This document shows, piece by piece, positions 31,302 through 40,477 of a DNA stretch of 64,000 nucleotides. The stretch's first letter is position 1. Every line of letters starts with the position of its first letter. The notes under the pieces were generated by a model, which was not told where the DNA came from, searched no databases, and worked only from the letters and a program-made list of their open reading frames with translations. Position numbers and translations under genes: made by a program. This stretch comes from Thiothrix eikelboomii (GTDB taxonomy: Bacteria; Pseudomonadota; Gammaproteobacteria; Thiotrichales; Thiotrichaceae). The stretch lies in assembly GCF_900167255.1 (NCBI RefSeq), contig NZ_FUYB01000007.1:62001-126000 (forward strand), written 5' to 3'.

Positions 31302-32468
31302 ATGAGATCTTTAGCTACTGTGATGACGAGTGTTATGACCAGTCTGTTTTTAGCGGCAAGCTTAACGGCTTGTAGTAGCTTTTCTAGTGTGCTGCCTGCT
31401 AAAGATCCGAATCCACCCAAAGAGCTTCAAGCAATTCAAGCCACAGCGAATATACAAACCGTATGGAAAGTCAGCACCGGCAGCAGCGATAAAGCTTATG
31501 TACGGATTTATCCTTATGTGGATGAAACAGCGGTCATTGTTGCTGGCGGAGGCTCAGCGAGTGCTTGGGATAAACGTAAGGGAACTGCACTCTGGAAAAC
31601 ACCGATCAGTGAAGAAATCACTGGCGGGGTGAATGGCGGGGAAGGCTTAGTGTTTGTCGGGACGAGTGAAGGTAGTGCGATTGCGCTGGATCGCCAAACC
31701 GGCAAAATCCGCTGGATTGAGCATTTAAATAGTGAAGTACTCGCCGTATCAGCCGCTAGTAAGGGGCGGGTAGTATTTCGCACAGGCGATGGCCAGCTGA
31801 CTGGTTTATCAACCCAAACGGGTGAAATTATTTGGCAGCAAATCCGCCCTAGCCCTGAATTATCCTTACGAGGTGCAGGTGCGCCTTTGATTGTCGGTAG
31901 TGCGGTAATCGCAGGTTTTGATAATGGCACCGTGACGGCTTTTGATTTAGAAGCCGGAACGGGTTTGTGGGAAGCGATTTTATCCGTACCCCGTGGCCGG
32001 AATGATTTAGACAAGATTACTGACGTGGATGGACGGATTAAACAAGTCGGTTCAGCCCTATTTGCTGCTAGTTACAATGGGCAAATCGCGGGTATACGCT
32101 TGCAAGATGGTGCTTTAGGTTGGGCTCAACCTTATTCTAGTTATGCGGGCGTGGATGCGGATGCCAATGGTTTGTATAGCACGGATGTGGAAGGTAATGT
32201 CTGGAAGATCCACCCACAAACCGGTGCCCCCATTTGGAAAATGGATGATCTGCAACGGCGCACACCGACTGCACCGACCTTAATGAGTGATTATATTGTA
32301 GTCGGCGATTATGCCGGCTATTTGCACTGGATTAATACCCGCAACGGTCAAACTGTGGCACGCCTACAGAGCGATACGGCAGGTTATACTGTACCACCGA
32401 TGAGTGATGGCCGAGTGGTTTATACTTTTGGTAAGAGTGGCGTATTAGCGGCTCATGCCCTGCAATGA
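31302..32468 (+). CDS. bamB: outer membrane protein assembly factor BamB
   Basis: BamB is the beta-propeller lipoprotein of the BAM complex, which inserts beta-barrel proteins in the outer membrane. The 388-residue protein has a lipoprotein signal ending AASLTAC. Eight PQQ/WD-like blades follow with repeated patterns such as DRQTGKIRW, TQTGEIIW, GTGLWE and PQTGAPIWK. It is tightly packed between yfgM and der, as in E. coli. Confidence 0.96.
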   Translation: MRSLATVMTSVMTSLFLAASLTACSSFSSVLPAKDPNPPKELQAIQATANIQTVWKVSTGSSDKAYVRIYPYVDETAVIVAGGGSASAWDKRKGTALWKTPISEEITGGVNGGEGLVFVGTSEGSAIALDRQTGKIRWIEHLNSEVLAVSAASKGRVVFRTGDGQLTGLSTQTGEIIWQQIRPSPELSLRGAGAPLIVGSAVIAGFDNGTVTAFDLEAGTGLWEAILSVPRGRNDLDKITDVDGRIKQVGSALFAASYNGQIAGIRLQDGALGWAQPYSSYAGVDADANGLYSTDVEGNVWKIHPQTGAPIWKMDDLQRRTPTAPTLMSDYIVVGDYAGYLHWINTRNGQTVARLQSDTAGYTVPPMSDGRVVYTFGKSGVLAAHALQ

Positions 32469-32478
32469 TGATGAATAA

Positions 32479-33885
32479 ATGAGACCGGTTTTTGCCCTTG
32501 TTGGACGCCCAAATGTGGGTAAGTCGACCCTTTTTAATCGCCTGACCCGTTCACGTGATGCCTTAGTTGCTGATTTTCCCGGCTTAACCCGTGACCGTAA
32601 ATACGGTACGGGTGAAATGTTTGAGCGTGATTATCTCGTCATTGATACGGGTGGTTTAAGCGGTGAAGAGGTCGGGATTGATCAATACATGGCGCGCCAA
32701 ACTTTAGCGGCGGTCGCTGAAGCGGATGCGATGATGTTCATCGTTGATGGTAAGCAAGGCTTAAATGCAGGTGATGAATTTATTGCCCAGCAGCTGCGCG
32801 AAACGGGTAAACCCGTCTTTCTTATCATTAATAAAACCGATCGAGTTGACCCTGATCAAGCCGCTGCAGAATTTTATGGCTTAGGCTTTGCCGAAGTGTA
32901 TAGCATTGCTGCTGTGCATGGGCGCGGGGTCAGTTCCATGATGGACGATATTTTAGGCCACTTTCCCGCCGACGAAACTAGTGAAACCCTAGCGGTGGAT
33001 GAAAACGCCGAACCCTCGATTCGGATTGCCTTCGTCGGTCGTCCTAATGTCGGTAAATCCACGCTAGTGAATCGAATTCTAGGTGAAGAGCGAGTGATTG
33101 CGTTTGACGAGCCGGGTACGACTCGTGACAGTATTTTCATTCCTTTTGAACGTGATGGCCAACCCTACACCTTAATTGATACTGCGGGTGTGCGCCGCCG
33201 TAGTCGTGTGAATGAAACGATTGAAAAATTCAGTATCATCAAGACGTTAGATGCGATTCGTGAAGCACATGTTGTCATTATGTTGGTGGATGCCCATGAT
33301 AGTGTCACCGATCAAGACGCACATTTATTAGGCTTAATCTTAGATGCGGGTAAAGCCTTAGTGCTTGCGATCAATAAATGGGATGGCCTAGAAAGTGATG
33401 AGCGCGATCTAATTAAGCATCAATTAGAAATCAAATTGCCCTTCTTAGATTTTGCTGAGAAACATTTTATTTCTGCTTTGCATGGTACAGGAGTAGGCTT
33501 ATTGTATAAGTCAATCCATGCCGCTTATGACTCTGCGATGCTGAAAGTTCCTACCTCCCGTTTAACTCGTATTTTAGAAAATGCCGTGCAAATGCATCAA
33601 CCGCCTTTAGTAAGTGGGCGACGGATTAAGCTGCGCTACGCTCATCAAGGTGGGAGTAATCCATTTTTAATTGTGATTCATGGCAATCAGACGGATAAAG
33701 TCCCGCCTGCTTATGAACGCTATTTAATTAATTATTTTCATAAAACCTTGAAGCTAACGGGTACTCAAGTCAAAATCGAATTTAAAACAGGCGAAAATCC
33801 TTTCGAAGGTAAGCGTAATAATTTAACACCACGCCAAATTCATAAGAAAAAACGGTTAATGAAGTTTGCGGCTGGCAAAAAATAA
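32479..33885 (+). CDS. der: ribosome biogenesis GTPase Der (EngA)
   Basis: Der is an essential GTPase with two tandem G domains that helps mature the 50S subunit. The 468-residue protein shows two [10 protein letters not shown]-loops (about residues 8 and 182), two DxxG and two NKxD motifs (NKTD, NKWD). A C-terminal KH-like domain ends in a basic tail ([18 protein letters not shown]). It begins 10 bp after bamB and is last in the conserved string. The antiporter gene follows 22 bp on. Confidence 0.98.
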   Translation: MRPVFALVGRPNVGKSTLFNRLTRSRDALVADFPGLTRDRKYGTGEMFERDYLVIDTGGLSGEEVGIDQYMARQTLAAVAEADAMMFIVDGKQGLNAGDEFIAQQLRETGKPVFLIINKTDRVDPDQAAAEFYGLGFAEVYSIAAVHGRGVSSMMDDILGHFPADETSETLAVDENAEPSIRIAFVGRPNVGKSTLVNRILGEERVIAFDEPGTTRDSIFIPFERDGQPYTLIDTAGVRRRSRVNETIEKFSIIKTLDAIREAHVVIMLVDAHDSVTDQDAHLLGLILDAGKALVLAINKWDGLESDERDLIKHQLEIKLPFLDFAEKHFISALHGTGVGLLYKSIHAAYDSAMLKVPTSRLTRILENAVQMHQPPLVSGRRIKLRYAHQGGSNPFLIVIHGNQTDKVPPAYERYLINYFHKTLKLTGTQVKIEFKTGENPFEGKRNNLTPRQIHKKKRLMKFAAGKK

Positions 33886-33907
33886 TTCCTAACACACGAG
33901 GGGCTGT

Positions 33908-35998
33908 GTGGAGCAAAGTACTAACCTATTAGAAGGCATCTTATTACTATTGGTCATGTCAGTAGCCTCTGTGGCTGCGTTTCGTACCTTTAAACTCCCA
34001 CCTATCCTCGGTTATTTATTAGTGGGTGCGCTCAGTAGTGAGCATGCTTTAGGTTGGTTACCCGAAAATCACTCGATTGAGTTCATGGCTGAAGTCGGGG
34101 TGGTTTTTCTATTATTTGCTATCGGCCTAGAGTTTTCTGTTACTCAATTTCTAGCGATGCGCCGTACTGTCTTGGGTCTAGGTGGCTTACAAATGCTACT
34201 GTCTACCCTCGTCGGCTTTGTTTTATTGAATTATCTGGGTGTGGGCTGGGAGGGTGCGATCATTGCTGCTGGCGCAATGGCGCTCTCGTCGACTGCGATT
34301 GTGATTAAGCAACTCACCGATCAAGGTGAAATGCATGAGCGACATGGGCAGTTAGCCTTAGGTATTTTACTTTTTCAAGATATTGCGGTTGTACCCTTTT
34401 TAATCGCGATTCCCTTATTAAGTCATAATACGACGGCTGATCCTGAGCTTGTCGTCATGGGTTTACATGCACTGGGGAACATACTGGTCTTAGCCTTGAT
34501 GTTGTTTACGGCTCATTATGTGCTGCGGCCTTTGTTTCAAAAGGTTGCCAATGCGCAATCCATCGAATTGTTTAATATCACCGTCCTCCTCGTCGCCCTC
34601 ACTTCGGCTTGGGTCACTCAGTCGCTAGGAATGTCATTAGCCTTAGGTGCTTTCCTTGCTGGTATGATGCTGAGCGAAACCGAATATAAGCATCAAATTG
34701 AAACCGAGATTCGCCCATTTCGTGATATTTTAATGGGTTTATTCTTCATTACGGTGGGTGCGAAATTAAACCTCGCCGTGTTGCCTGAGCTATGGTTATC
34801 CATTCTTTGGCTGTTACTGGGCATCATCGTTATTAAAGCGCTGATTGTGGCGGGCTTAGTATTTTTATTTGGCAATAGTAAGGGTATTTCAGTACGTACC
34901 GGTTTAGTCCTAGCTCAGGGCGGAGAGTTTGGTTTTGCTCTACTGTCTTTGGCCTTAAGTAATCGCTTACTGACTCAAGATGAAGTTCAAGCAGCCTTAG
35001 CCGCGATTGTAATTAGCATGGCACTTGCACCTTTAATGATTCGCTCCAATGATACCGTTACCCGAAAATTACTCAGTGATAGTTATCTCAGACAACGCTA
35101 CAAAGATGTCCATGCTTTTAGTCGGGAAGTGAAAGAGGTCGATAATCATGTGATCATTTGCGGGTATCGACGGGTTGGACAAGGATTAGCCCGCCTATTG
35201 CAAGAGCAAGGTGTCCCCTATTTAGGTTTAGAGTTAGACTCAAAAATCGTCACTGAAGCATGGGAAGCCGGGGAAACAGTGTATTATGCGGATGCTAGCC
35301 GCACTGAAATTCTCATGGCCGCAGGAATCCAACGCGCACGTTTAGTGGTTATCACAATCACTGCACCTGAAACTGCACAGCACATCACTGAGGCGGCACG
35401 CAAAAAGAATAAAACAATTCCAATCATCGTCCGCGCTCGAGATGATACCTATCTAGAAACCCTGATTAAATTGGGCGCTACCGAGGTATTACCCGAATCT
35501 TTAGAAGCCAGCGTGATGGTAGCCCAGCGAGTTTTAGAAAAATTGGAACTACCTAATGAAGAGATTGAAGAAGTGGTCAACCGTATTCGTGTCGAGGGCT
35601 ATCATCAACTTAAAAGCTTCTTTCATGGCCTAGCACAAAAAGCCACTAGCAAATCAGAAACCTTTCTGCATAGCATTGTGCTGCAAGAAACCGATAAAGC
35701 CGTCGGTAAGCGTATTGCCGACCTCAACCTAGCCAGCATGGATATTACCCTCAAAGCCCTCAAACGTGGTGAAATTCGTGGCGATCAGCCCTCCCCCGAG
35801 ATGATTTTACAAGCAGAGGATACTTTAATTATTGAAGGCAAAGTTGATCGTTTTAAAGAAATTGAGAAGAAAATTCATGGGGAACGCAAAGAAAGTAAAG
35901 ATAAAATCAAGGACGCTAAAACGCCCCCCGAACTCAAAACCTTAACTAGCATCACTGAGCTAGAAGAGCCTAAATCTAAGCTAGAAAACCCTGAGTAA
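33908..35998 (+). CDS. CPA2-family monovalent cation:proton antiporter with TrkA domains
   Basis: This 696-residue protein is built like KefB/KefC and YbaL. A 12-13 segment CPA2 antiporter domain spans residues ~1-385. Next is a TrkA-N/RCK Rossmann domain (HVIICGYRRVGQGLARLLQ, ~410-530). A TrkA-C domain (~600-670) and a charged Lys/Glu tail complete it. It should move K+ or Na+ against protons under nucleotide control. It starts at a GTG preceded by GAGGGG. Only 22 bp separate it from der, so cotranscription is likely. No KefF/KefG partner gene is adjacent, so glutathione gating cannot be inferred. Confidence 0.85.
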   Translation: MEQSTNLLEGILLLLVMSVASVAAFRTFKLPPILGYLLVGALSSEHALGWLPENHSIEFMAEVGVVFLLFAIGLEFSVTQFLAMRRTVLGLGGLQMLLSTLVGFVLLNYLGVGWEGAIIAAGAMALSSTAIVIKQLTDQGEMHERHGQLALGILLFQDIAVVPFLIAIPLLSHNTTADPELVVMGLHALGNILVLALMLFTAHYVLRPLFQKVANAQSIELFNITVLLVALTSAWVTQSLGMSLALGAFLAGMMLSETEYKHQIETEIRPFRDILMGLFFITVGAKLNLAVLPELWLSILWLLLGIIVIKALIVAGLVFLFGNSKGISVRTGLVLAQGGEFGFALLSLALSNRLLTQDEVQAALAAIVISMALAPLMIRSNDTVTRKLLSDSYLRQRYKDVHAFSREVKEVDNHVIICGYRRVGQGLARLLQEQGVPYLGLELDSKIVTEAWEAGETVYYADASRTEILMAAGIQRARLVVITITAPETAQHITEAARKKNKTIPIIVRARDDTYLETLIKLGATEVLPESLEASVMVAQRVLEKLELPNEEIEEVVNRIRVEGYHQLKSFFHGLAQKATSKSETFLHSIVLQETDKAVGKRIADLNLASMDITLKALKRGEIRGDQPSPEMILQAEDTLIIEGKVDRFKEIEKKIHGERKESKDKIKDAKTPPELKTLTSITELEEPKSKLENPE

Positions 35999-36624
35999 TA
36001 GTGCTGATTACTCGCCATTTTTCAATCTGCCTATTTTTTTTGCCATCTGTCTGCTGGAAATCCTCGCTTATCGAGCATTGCATGAATATTTTTTAGGACA
36101 TGGTACTCTTTTAGGCAGCTAATGCGTTTAGTAAGTGATTTCTGGTGATTAATTTGCTAAAAATTCATGCTAAATAGGCACTGCGCTACATTTCGGGTCA
36201 GCTACTCTTTAAGCCGAACCATAAATTGAAGTGTTGACAGGGCTTGCTAGTAGGGTTTGCTGCTTAATGGCTGGTAAGTTAGGAAGTCACCATAACTTAG
36301 ACGCATGCTGAAGACTTGATGCGCTATATTCAGGTTTGATTAGCCAAACAGTAAATTAAGGACAATGCAAAGAACTTCTGACTTAATTTACTGTCCATAT
36401 CCAAACTTGTGGTGTAATCGTCATCAGGGCTAAACATGACTTTTACAGCGTGGATGTTGACCTCCGTGTGCAGGACTATCACGGACGGCATCTGGATAGG
36501 ATAACCAGTGAGTCAGGTTATAAACACAGTATGTTTACAATCGTGTCCCATACAGCTAACTGCAATCACTGCAATTAGGATTTAAGTGCTGCACAAGGGC
36601 TCCAATAATTAAAGGTTACAGGAA
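35999..36624. other. 626-bp non-coding region upstream of fis
   Basis: No convincing gene on either strand. A 13-bp perfect inverted repeat lies at 36348-36394 (separate entry). The last ~100 bases presumably hold the fis promoter. In enterobacteria and many gammaproteobacteria dusB precedes fis; it is not here. No RNase P, 6S, SRP or tmRNA signatures were recognised. Confidence 0.6.
36348..36394. promoter_or_regulatory. 13-bp perfect inverted repeat upstream of fis
   Basis: ACAGTAAATTAAG (36348-36360) is exactly mirrored by CTTAATTTACTGT (36382-36394) around a 21-base spacer, about 230 bp before fis. AT-rich arms and lack of a T-run argue against a terminator. It could be a double operator or a hairpin in a long leader. 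Confidence 0.55.
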
Positions 36625-36876
36625 ATGAATACAGCAACTCGCGCCTTAGACTCTTCTCTGTCTGAAACCGTGACTCGCACACTCCAAGACTATTTGAATA
36701 CCTTAGGGGATCATGAAGCAAGCAACATCTATCGCTTAGTGGTGGATGAAGTCGAGCGCCCGATGTTAGAAGTAATGATGCGCTATACCCACGGTAATCA
36801 ATCACGTGCAGCTCAGTGCATGGGGATTAATCGTGCCACTTTACGCACCAAATTAAAACGTCATAACTTACTGTAA
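36625..36876 (+). CDS. fis: Fis-family DNA-binding protein
   Basis: Fis is a nucleoid-associated protein that bends DNA and activates stable-RNA promoters. The 83-residue protein has the family C-terminal domain with a helix-turn-helix: MRYTHGNQSRAAQCMGINRATLRTKLKRH. This is close to E. coli Fis, which is 98 residues; here the N-terminus is shorter. AGGAA lies just before the ATG. It is monocistronic, without dusB, and faces the convergent pyrE gene. Confidence 0.93.
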   Translation: MNTATRALDSSLSETVTRTLQDYLNTLGDHEASNIYRLVVDEVERPMLEVMMRYTHGNQSRAAQCMGINRATLRTKLKRHNLL

Positions 36877-36968
36877 TGCGCTAATACCTCAGTTCGCAAC
36901 ACAGTACGCCCTTAGGCAAGTTTGCTAAGCCTCCTGTTAATTAGCAGGAAGCTTATCCAAACCAAAGC

Positions 36969-37616
36969 TTAGATCACTACCCCATACCGCTGCCGATAGT
37001 CTTGAATCGCTGTTAATAAAGCCGGATCAGCAATTTGCTCTTGTACATGTTGAATAACATTCTGCAAGCCCACAATACTAATCACCGGTACACCAAAATT
37101 CACCTGTACTTCTTGCACTGCTGAGCGCTCACCTTGGCCGCGCTCTTGGCGATCCAAGGAAATAGCCACACCCGCTAACCTCGCACCCTGCCCAGCTACA
37201 ATGGCTGCCGCCTCACGAATTGCTGTACCTGCGGTCATCACATCGTCAATGACTAAGACGCGACCGTGTAAACTCGCACCGACAATCGTCCCACCTTCTC
37301 CATGATCTTTCGCTTCTTTACGATTAAACGCATAGGGATAATCCAAGCCCTGCTTTTCATACAGAGCAATCGCCACCGCTGCCACTAAGGGAATACCCTT
37401 ATAAGCAGGGCCAAATAACATATCAAACTTTAAACCCGACTCGACAATTGCTTGGGCATAGAATTGCCCCAAGCGGCTGAGTGCTGAGCCAGTTTGGAAT
37501 AAGCCCGCATTAAAAAAATACGGGCTAACCCGCCCAGATTTCAAGGTGTATTCGCCAAAGCGCAATACCCCTTGTTGCATCGCAAACGCTAAGAAATCTT
37601 GTTGATAGGGTTTCAT
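36969..37616 (-). CDS. pyrE: orotate phosphoribosyltransferase
   Basis: PyrE joins orotate and PRPP to give orotidine 5'-monophosphate in pyrimidine synthesis. The 215 residues match E. coli PyrE in length. They show the N-terminal [19 protein letters not shown], the catalytic loop [11 protein letters not shown] and the PRPP-binding [17 protein letters not shown]. It is convergent with fis, with short imperfect hairpins between (for example around 36932-36949). The pentapeptide-repeat gene ends 62 bp upstream. Confidence 0.97.
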   Translation of the reverse strand: MKPYQQDFLAFAMQQGVLRFGEYTLKSGRVSPYFFNAGLFQTGSALSRLGQFYAQAIVESGLKFDMLFGPAYKGIPLVAAVAIALYEKQGLDYPYAFNRKEAKDHGEGGTIVGASLHGRVLVIDDVMTAGTAIREAAAIVAGQGARLAGVAISLDRQERGQGERSAVQEVQVNFGVPVISIVGLQNVIQHVQEQIADPALLTAIQDYRQRYGVVI

Positions 37617-37678
37617 CTGGCACTCTCTTCTGAATTAAGCGCCAAGCATCATAGCAGAAAAATATACGGAAACAGCAG

Positions 37679-38140
37679 CTAACCTCGTGGTACATGTTCC
37701 CATAATAAGCAAGCACTCGGGGCTTGATAGCTGTTTAAATCAAACCCCAATTGCTTAGCAGCAGTCGAATCTAACTCCGTCACACAAGCCTCTTTTAATT
37801 GGTCAAGACTTAGACCTTTGGCTGCTGTAAGATTAGTGAACTCAATCAGTGCAAACTTTAAAGACGCATTCGTCAGATCCGTATGACTAAAATCGGCCAA
37901 ACTCAAATTGGCATAATTCAAATTCGCATTTCTAAAACTAGAGCCACTGAGTTTACTGTGCGTAAAGTCAGCTAAACTCAGATTCACACCCTCAAAATTA
38001 CGCCCAGACAAATCTGAATTTTCAGCATGATAGCTTGGCGTTTTTAATGATTCGCTAGCATCAGCAAGAACTTGATACCCTAAGCCTAGAGCTAAACCAA
38101 GATAAATCACTGAGCTCCTTATGTTTGGAACTTTCATCAT
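37679..38140 (-). CDS. secreted pentapeptide-repeat protein
   Basis: A 153-residue protein with a signal sequence (IRSSVIYLGLALGLGYQVLA, cleavage near LADA). Nine or so pentapeptide repeats of the A(D/N)LXX type follow (NLSLADFTHSKLSGSSF, NANLNYANLSLADF). The repeats would form a short right-handed beta helix, often a protein- or DNA-mimic surface. The C-terminus (about 105-153) is non-repetitive and contains two cysteines. GGAG lies before tandem ATG codons at 38140/38137. Function unknown; periplasmic location is inferred from the signal. Confidence 0.8.
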   Translation of the reverse strand: MMKVPNIRSSVIYLGLALGLGYQVLADASESLKTPSYHAENSDLSGRNFEGVNLSLADFTHSKLSGSSFRNANLNYANLSLADFSHTDLTNASLKFALIEFTNLTAAKGLSLDQLKEACVTELDSTAAKQLGFDLNSYQAPSACLLWEHVPRG

Positions 38141-38203
38141 AACACTCCATGTAATTTTAATTCATTCCTACAGAGTGTAGCTCTTTAAATCAGCTTTGCC
38201 AGC

Positions 38204-39067
38204 TTAAACCACAGGCGTTTTACCCATCCATTCGGCCAGTTTAATACCCATTCGCACTGGCTGATTCGCTGCCATGTTTCCCCAATCCCAGGTATTGGCT
38301 TCCAACAAAACAATCACCGTCGATCCCATATTAAAACGCCCCATTTCCTCACCCTTGGCTAAACTCAGTTCAGGATAATGCTCAACCCGAATTGCCTTTT
38401 GGTGGGGCGGTGTGATCAGTCCCGCCCAGACGGTTTCAATCGCGGCGACATTAATCGCACCGACTAATACCAAAGCCATCTTGCCAAACGCTGTTTCGAA
38501 AATAGCCACGACCCGTTCATTACGTGCAAACAAGCGAGGAATCGTGCGGACGGTATGCCCTGCTACACTAAATAAACGCCCTGGCACATAAACTTGCTCC
38601 ACTAATTTACCTGCTAGCGGCATATGAATGCGGTGATAATCGCGGGGTGATAAATAAATCGTCGTAAATTGCCCGTTTAAAAAGGGCTGCGCCCGCGCTG
38701 TATCACCACCTAAGAGTTCTAAAACCGAATAATCAAAGCCTTTCGCTTGAAAAATTCGCCCTTCACGAATCGCATCAACTTGGCTAATCTGACCGTCCAC
38801 AGGGCTGGCTAATACCCCGACAGCCTGATCCACCGGCCGCAATTCAGGTTTTAGGCGACGGGTAAAAAAGGCATTAAAGGTTTTATAAGCACGCGGGTCA
38901 GGCTGCTCAGCCTCACTCATATCCACCTTAAATGTCTTAATAAATTGACGAATCGCCGCCTGAGTCCAGTTGGACTCCCGCCGAGTTAAACGATACACCA
39001 GACGCGAAATTGCATGCTGTGGCAATACATACAGCGGCCAGGCTTTTAAATAGTCAGAAATAGGCAT
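38204..39067 (-). CDS. psd: phosphatidylserine decarboxylase
   Basis: Psd converts phosphatidylserine to phosphatidylethanolamine at the inner membrane, using a pyruvoyl group made by self-cleavage. The 287-residue form (ATG at 39067) contains the conserved FNAFFTRRLKPE, SPVDGQISQ and YHRIHMPLAG. Its cleavage site is GRFNMGSTVIVL, where GST is canonical and Met replaces the usual Leu before it. A TTG start at 39133 would add 22 residues and abut prmB; the ATG gives a more family-like N-terminus. It is divergent from prmB across a 65-bp promoter gap. Confidence 0.93.
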   Translation of the reverse strand: MPISDYLKAWPLYVLPQHAISRLVYRLTRRESNWTQAAIRQFIKTFKVDMSEAEQPDPRAYKTFNAFFTRRLKPELRPVDQAVGVLASPVDGQISQVDAIREGRIFQAKGFDYSVLELLGGDTARAQPFLNGQFTTIYLSPRDYHRIHMPLAGKLVEQVYVPGRLFSVAGHTVRTIPRLFARNERVVAIFETAFGKMALVLVGAINVAAIETVWAGLITPPHQKAIRVEHYPELSLAKGEEMGRFNMGSTVIVLLEANTWDWGNMAANQPVRMGIKLAEWMGKTPVV

Positions 39068-39132
39068 AGGGCTTGGCAAATAGCTAATAAATGCTGGATG
39101 ATACGGCAATTTAGCCGAAAGGAATACACTCA

Positions 39133-40065
39133 ATGGCGCAACCAGCTCTCACCGAACTTTCTAGTATTCTGGATTTCATCCGTTGGGGAGCCAGCCAGTT
39201 TCGTGCAGCCGAACTTAGCTTTGCGCATGGCATGGCCTCGGCTTTGGATGAAGCTGCTTATTTAGTTTTACATACGCTGCATTTGCCGGTGGATACACCT
39301 GAACTGTATTTCGCCAGTCGCCTCACTCAACCAGAAAAACTCAAGGTACTCGATATTCTGGAGCGGCGCATTATTGAACGTAAGCCAGCCGCCTATTTAA
39401 CCCGTGAAGCTTGGTTTGCAGGTTTACCCTTTTATGTGGATGAAAGAGTGCTGGTACCACGCTCGCCGATTGCCGAATTAATCGAAAAGCAATTTTATCC
39501 GTGGATAGATGAAGCTCATGTCGGAAAAATTTTGGATTTATGCACAGGCAGTGGTTGTATTGGCCTTGCTTGTGCTTATGCATTTCCACAGGCAGAGGTG
39601 GATTTAAGCGATATTTCTACCGATGCTCTCGCTGTCGCTCAGCTTAATATCGAGCGGCATGGTGTACAAGCACAGGTGCACGCTATCGAATCGGATTTAT
39701 TCGCCAATTTAGCAAATCAACGTTATGACTTGATCGTCAGTAATCCACCCTATGTCGATGCGGCCGAAATTGATGAAATGAGCAGTGAATTTCAGCATGA
39801 GCCGTTACTAGGCTTAGCGGCAGGGCAAGATGGTCTAGATATAGTTCATCGAATTTTAGCCACTGCCCGCGAACATTTAAACGAGCATGGCAGCTTGATT
39901 GTTGAAGTGGGTAATAGCCAATTTGCCTTGGTTGAAGCTTATCCCGGGCTTGCTTTTCAATGGTTACAGTTTGAACGTGGCGGCGATGGCGTCTTTTTAT
40001 TAACAGCCGCTCAACTCGATGAATACGCTGCAGCCTTTAAAGCGGCTGCCCCCAACTCGCTTTAA
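39133..40065 (+). CDS. prmB: ribosomal protein uL3 N5-glutamine methyltransferase PrmB
   Basis: PrmB methylates the glutamine of ribosomal protein L3. The 310-residue SAM-dependent enzyme has the class I motif ILDLCTGSGCIGLACAY and the N5-glutamine signature SNPPYVDAAEI. The helical N-terminal domain (about 1-90) is the PrmB/HemK type. The insert before motif I (YLTREAWFAGLPFYVDERVLVPRSPIAELI) favours PrmB over PrmC. Its 3' end overlaps by 29 bp the convergent small gene. Confidence 0.93.
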   Translation: MAQPALTELSSILDFIRWGASQFRAAELSFAHGMASALDEAAYLVLHTLHLPVDTPELYFASRLTQPEKLKVLDILERRIIERKPAAYLTREAWFAGLPFYVDERVLVPRSPIAELIEKQFYPWIDEAHVGKILDLCTGSGCIGLACAYAFPQAEVDLSDISTDALAVAQLNIERHGVQAQVHAIESDLFANLANQRYDLIVSNPPYVDAAEIDEMSSEFQHEPLLGLAAGQDGLDIVHRILATAREHLNEHGSLIVEVGNSQFALVEAYPGLAFQWLQFERGGDGVFLLTAAQLDEYAAAFKAAAPNSL

Positions 40066-40432
40066 ATTGTTGATAATGCTCAACAAACACTTGCTCTAAT
40101 TCATCAATAATCTCATTCGCAGGCCGCCCTTTAATCAAATGGGCGGCCATTAAATCGGAAGTGGGTGAAAGTAATTTATCAGCACTTAACATTGGATAGC
40201 TTGCTTTTAAGCGTTTAATCGCCTTAACGACTGATTCAGTCGTTGGCCGAGCTAGCAACACAGGCTCAGGGCAAGTTTCTGGAGTCTGCACAACCACGGT
40301 TGCAGAGCTTGCTAAAAATTCAGCAAACTTAAGCAAACTCGCCTGATCTTGAGCAGCTAGCTCACGAAACAAACTGCGCAAACGCTTTTCTTGGGGAGTA
40401 CTGCTACCCTGCCCTAATGCTGGTAACATCAT
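40037..40432 (-). CDS. conserved small protein, function unknown
   Basis: A 131-residue cytoplasmic protein with no signal or membrane helix. The N-terminal half is helical (EKRLRSLFRELAAQDQASLLKFAEFLA). A proline-rich linker follows, then ESVVKAIKRLKASYPMLSADKLLS and a helical C-terminus (GRPANEIIDELEQVFVEHYQQFK). I recall similar uncharacterised proteins in beta- and gammaproteobacteria but no function. It overlaps the prmB 3' end in the opposite direction. The LysR gene upstream reads the same way, with a 45-bp gap, so it may be the second gene of that transcript. Confidence 0.72.
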   Translation of the reverse strand: MMLPALGQGSSTPQEKRLRSLFRELAAQDQASLLKFAEFLASSATVVVQTPETCPEPVLLARPTTESVVKAIKRLKASYPMLSADKLLSPTSDLMAAHLIKGRPANEIIDELEQVFVEHYQQFKASWGQPL

Positions 40433-40477
40433 TAACCTTTTAATAGCAAGCTATCAATCAACTTAAAACACAATTCC

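Noticed and set aside
36927-36949. Short hairpins between fis and pyrE as a bidirectional terminator
   Set aside because: Stems are only about 5 bp with bulges and no T-run; not strong enough to list.
39068-39133. TTG start extending psd by 22 residues
   Set aside because: The added residues are not family-like, and an ATG with a better N-terminus exists at 39067.
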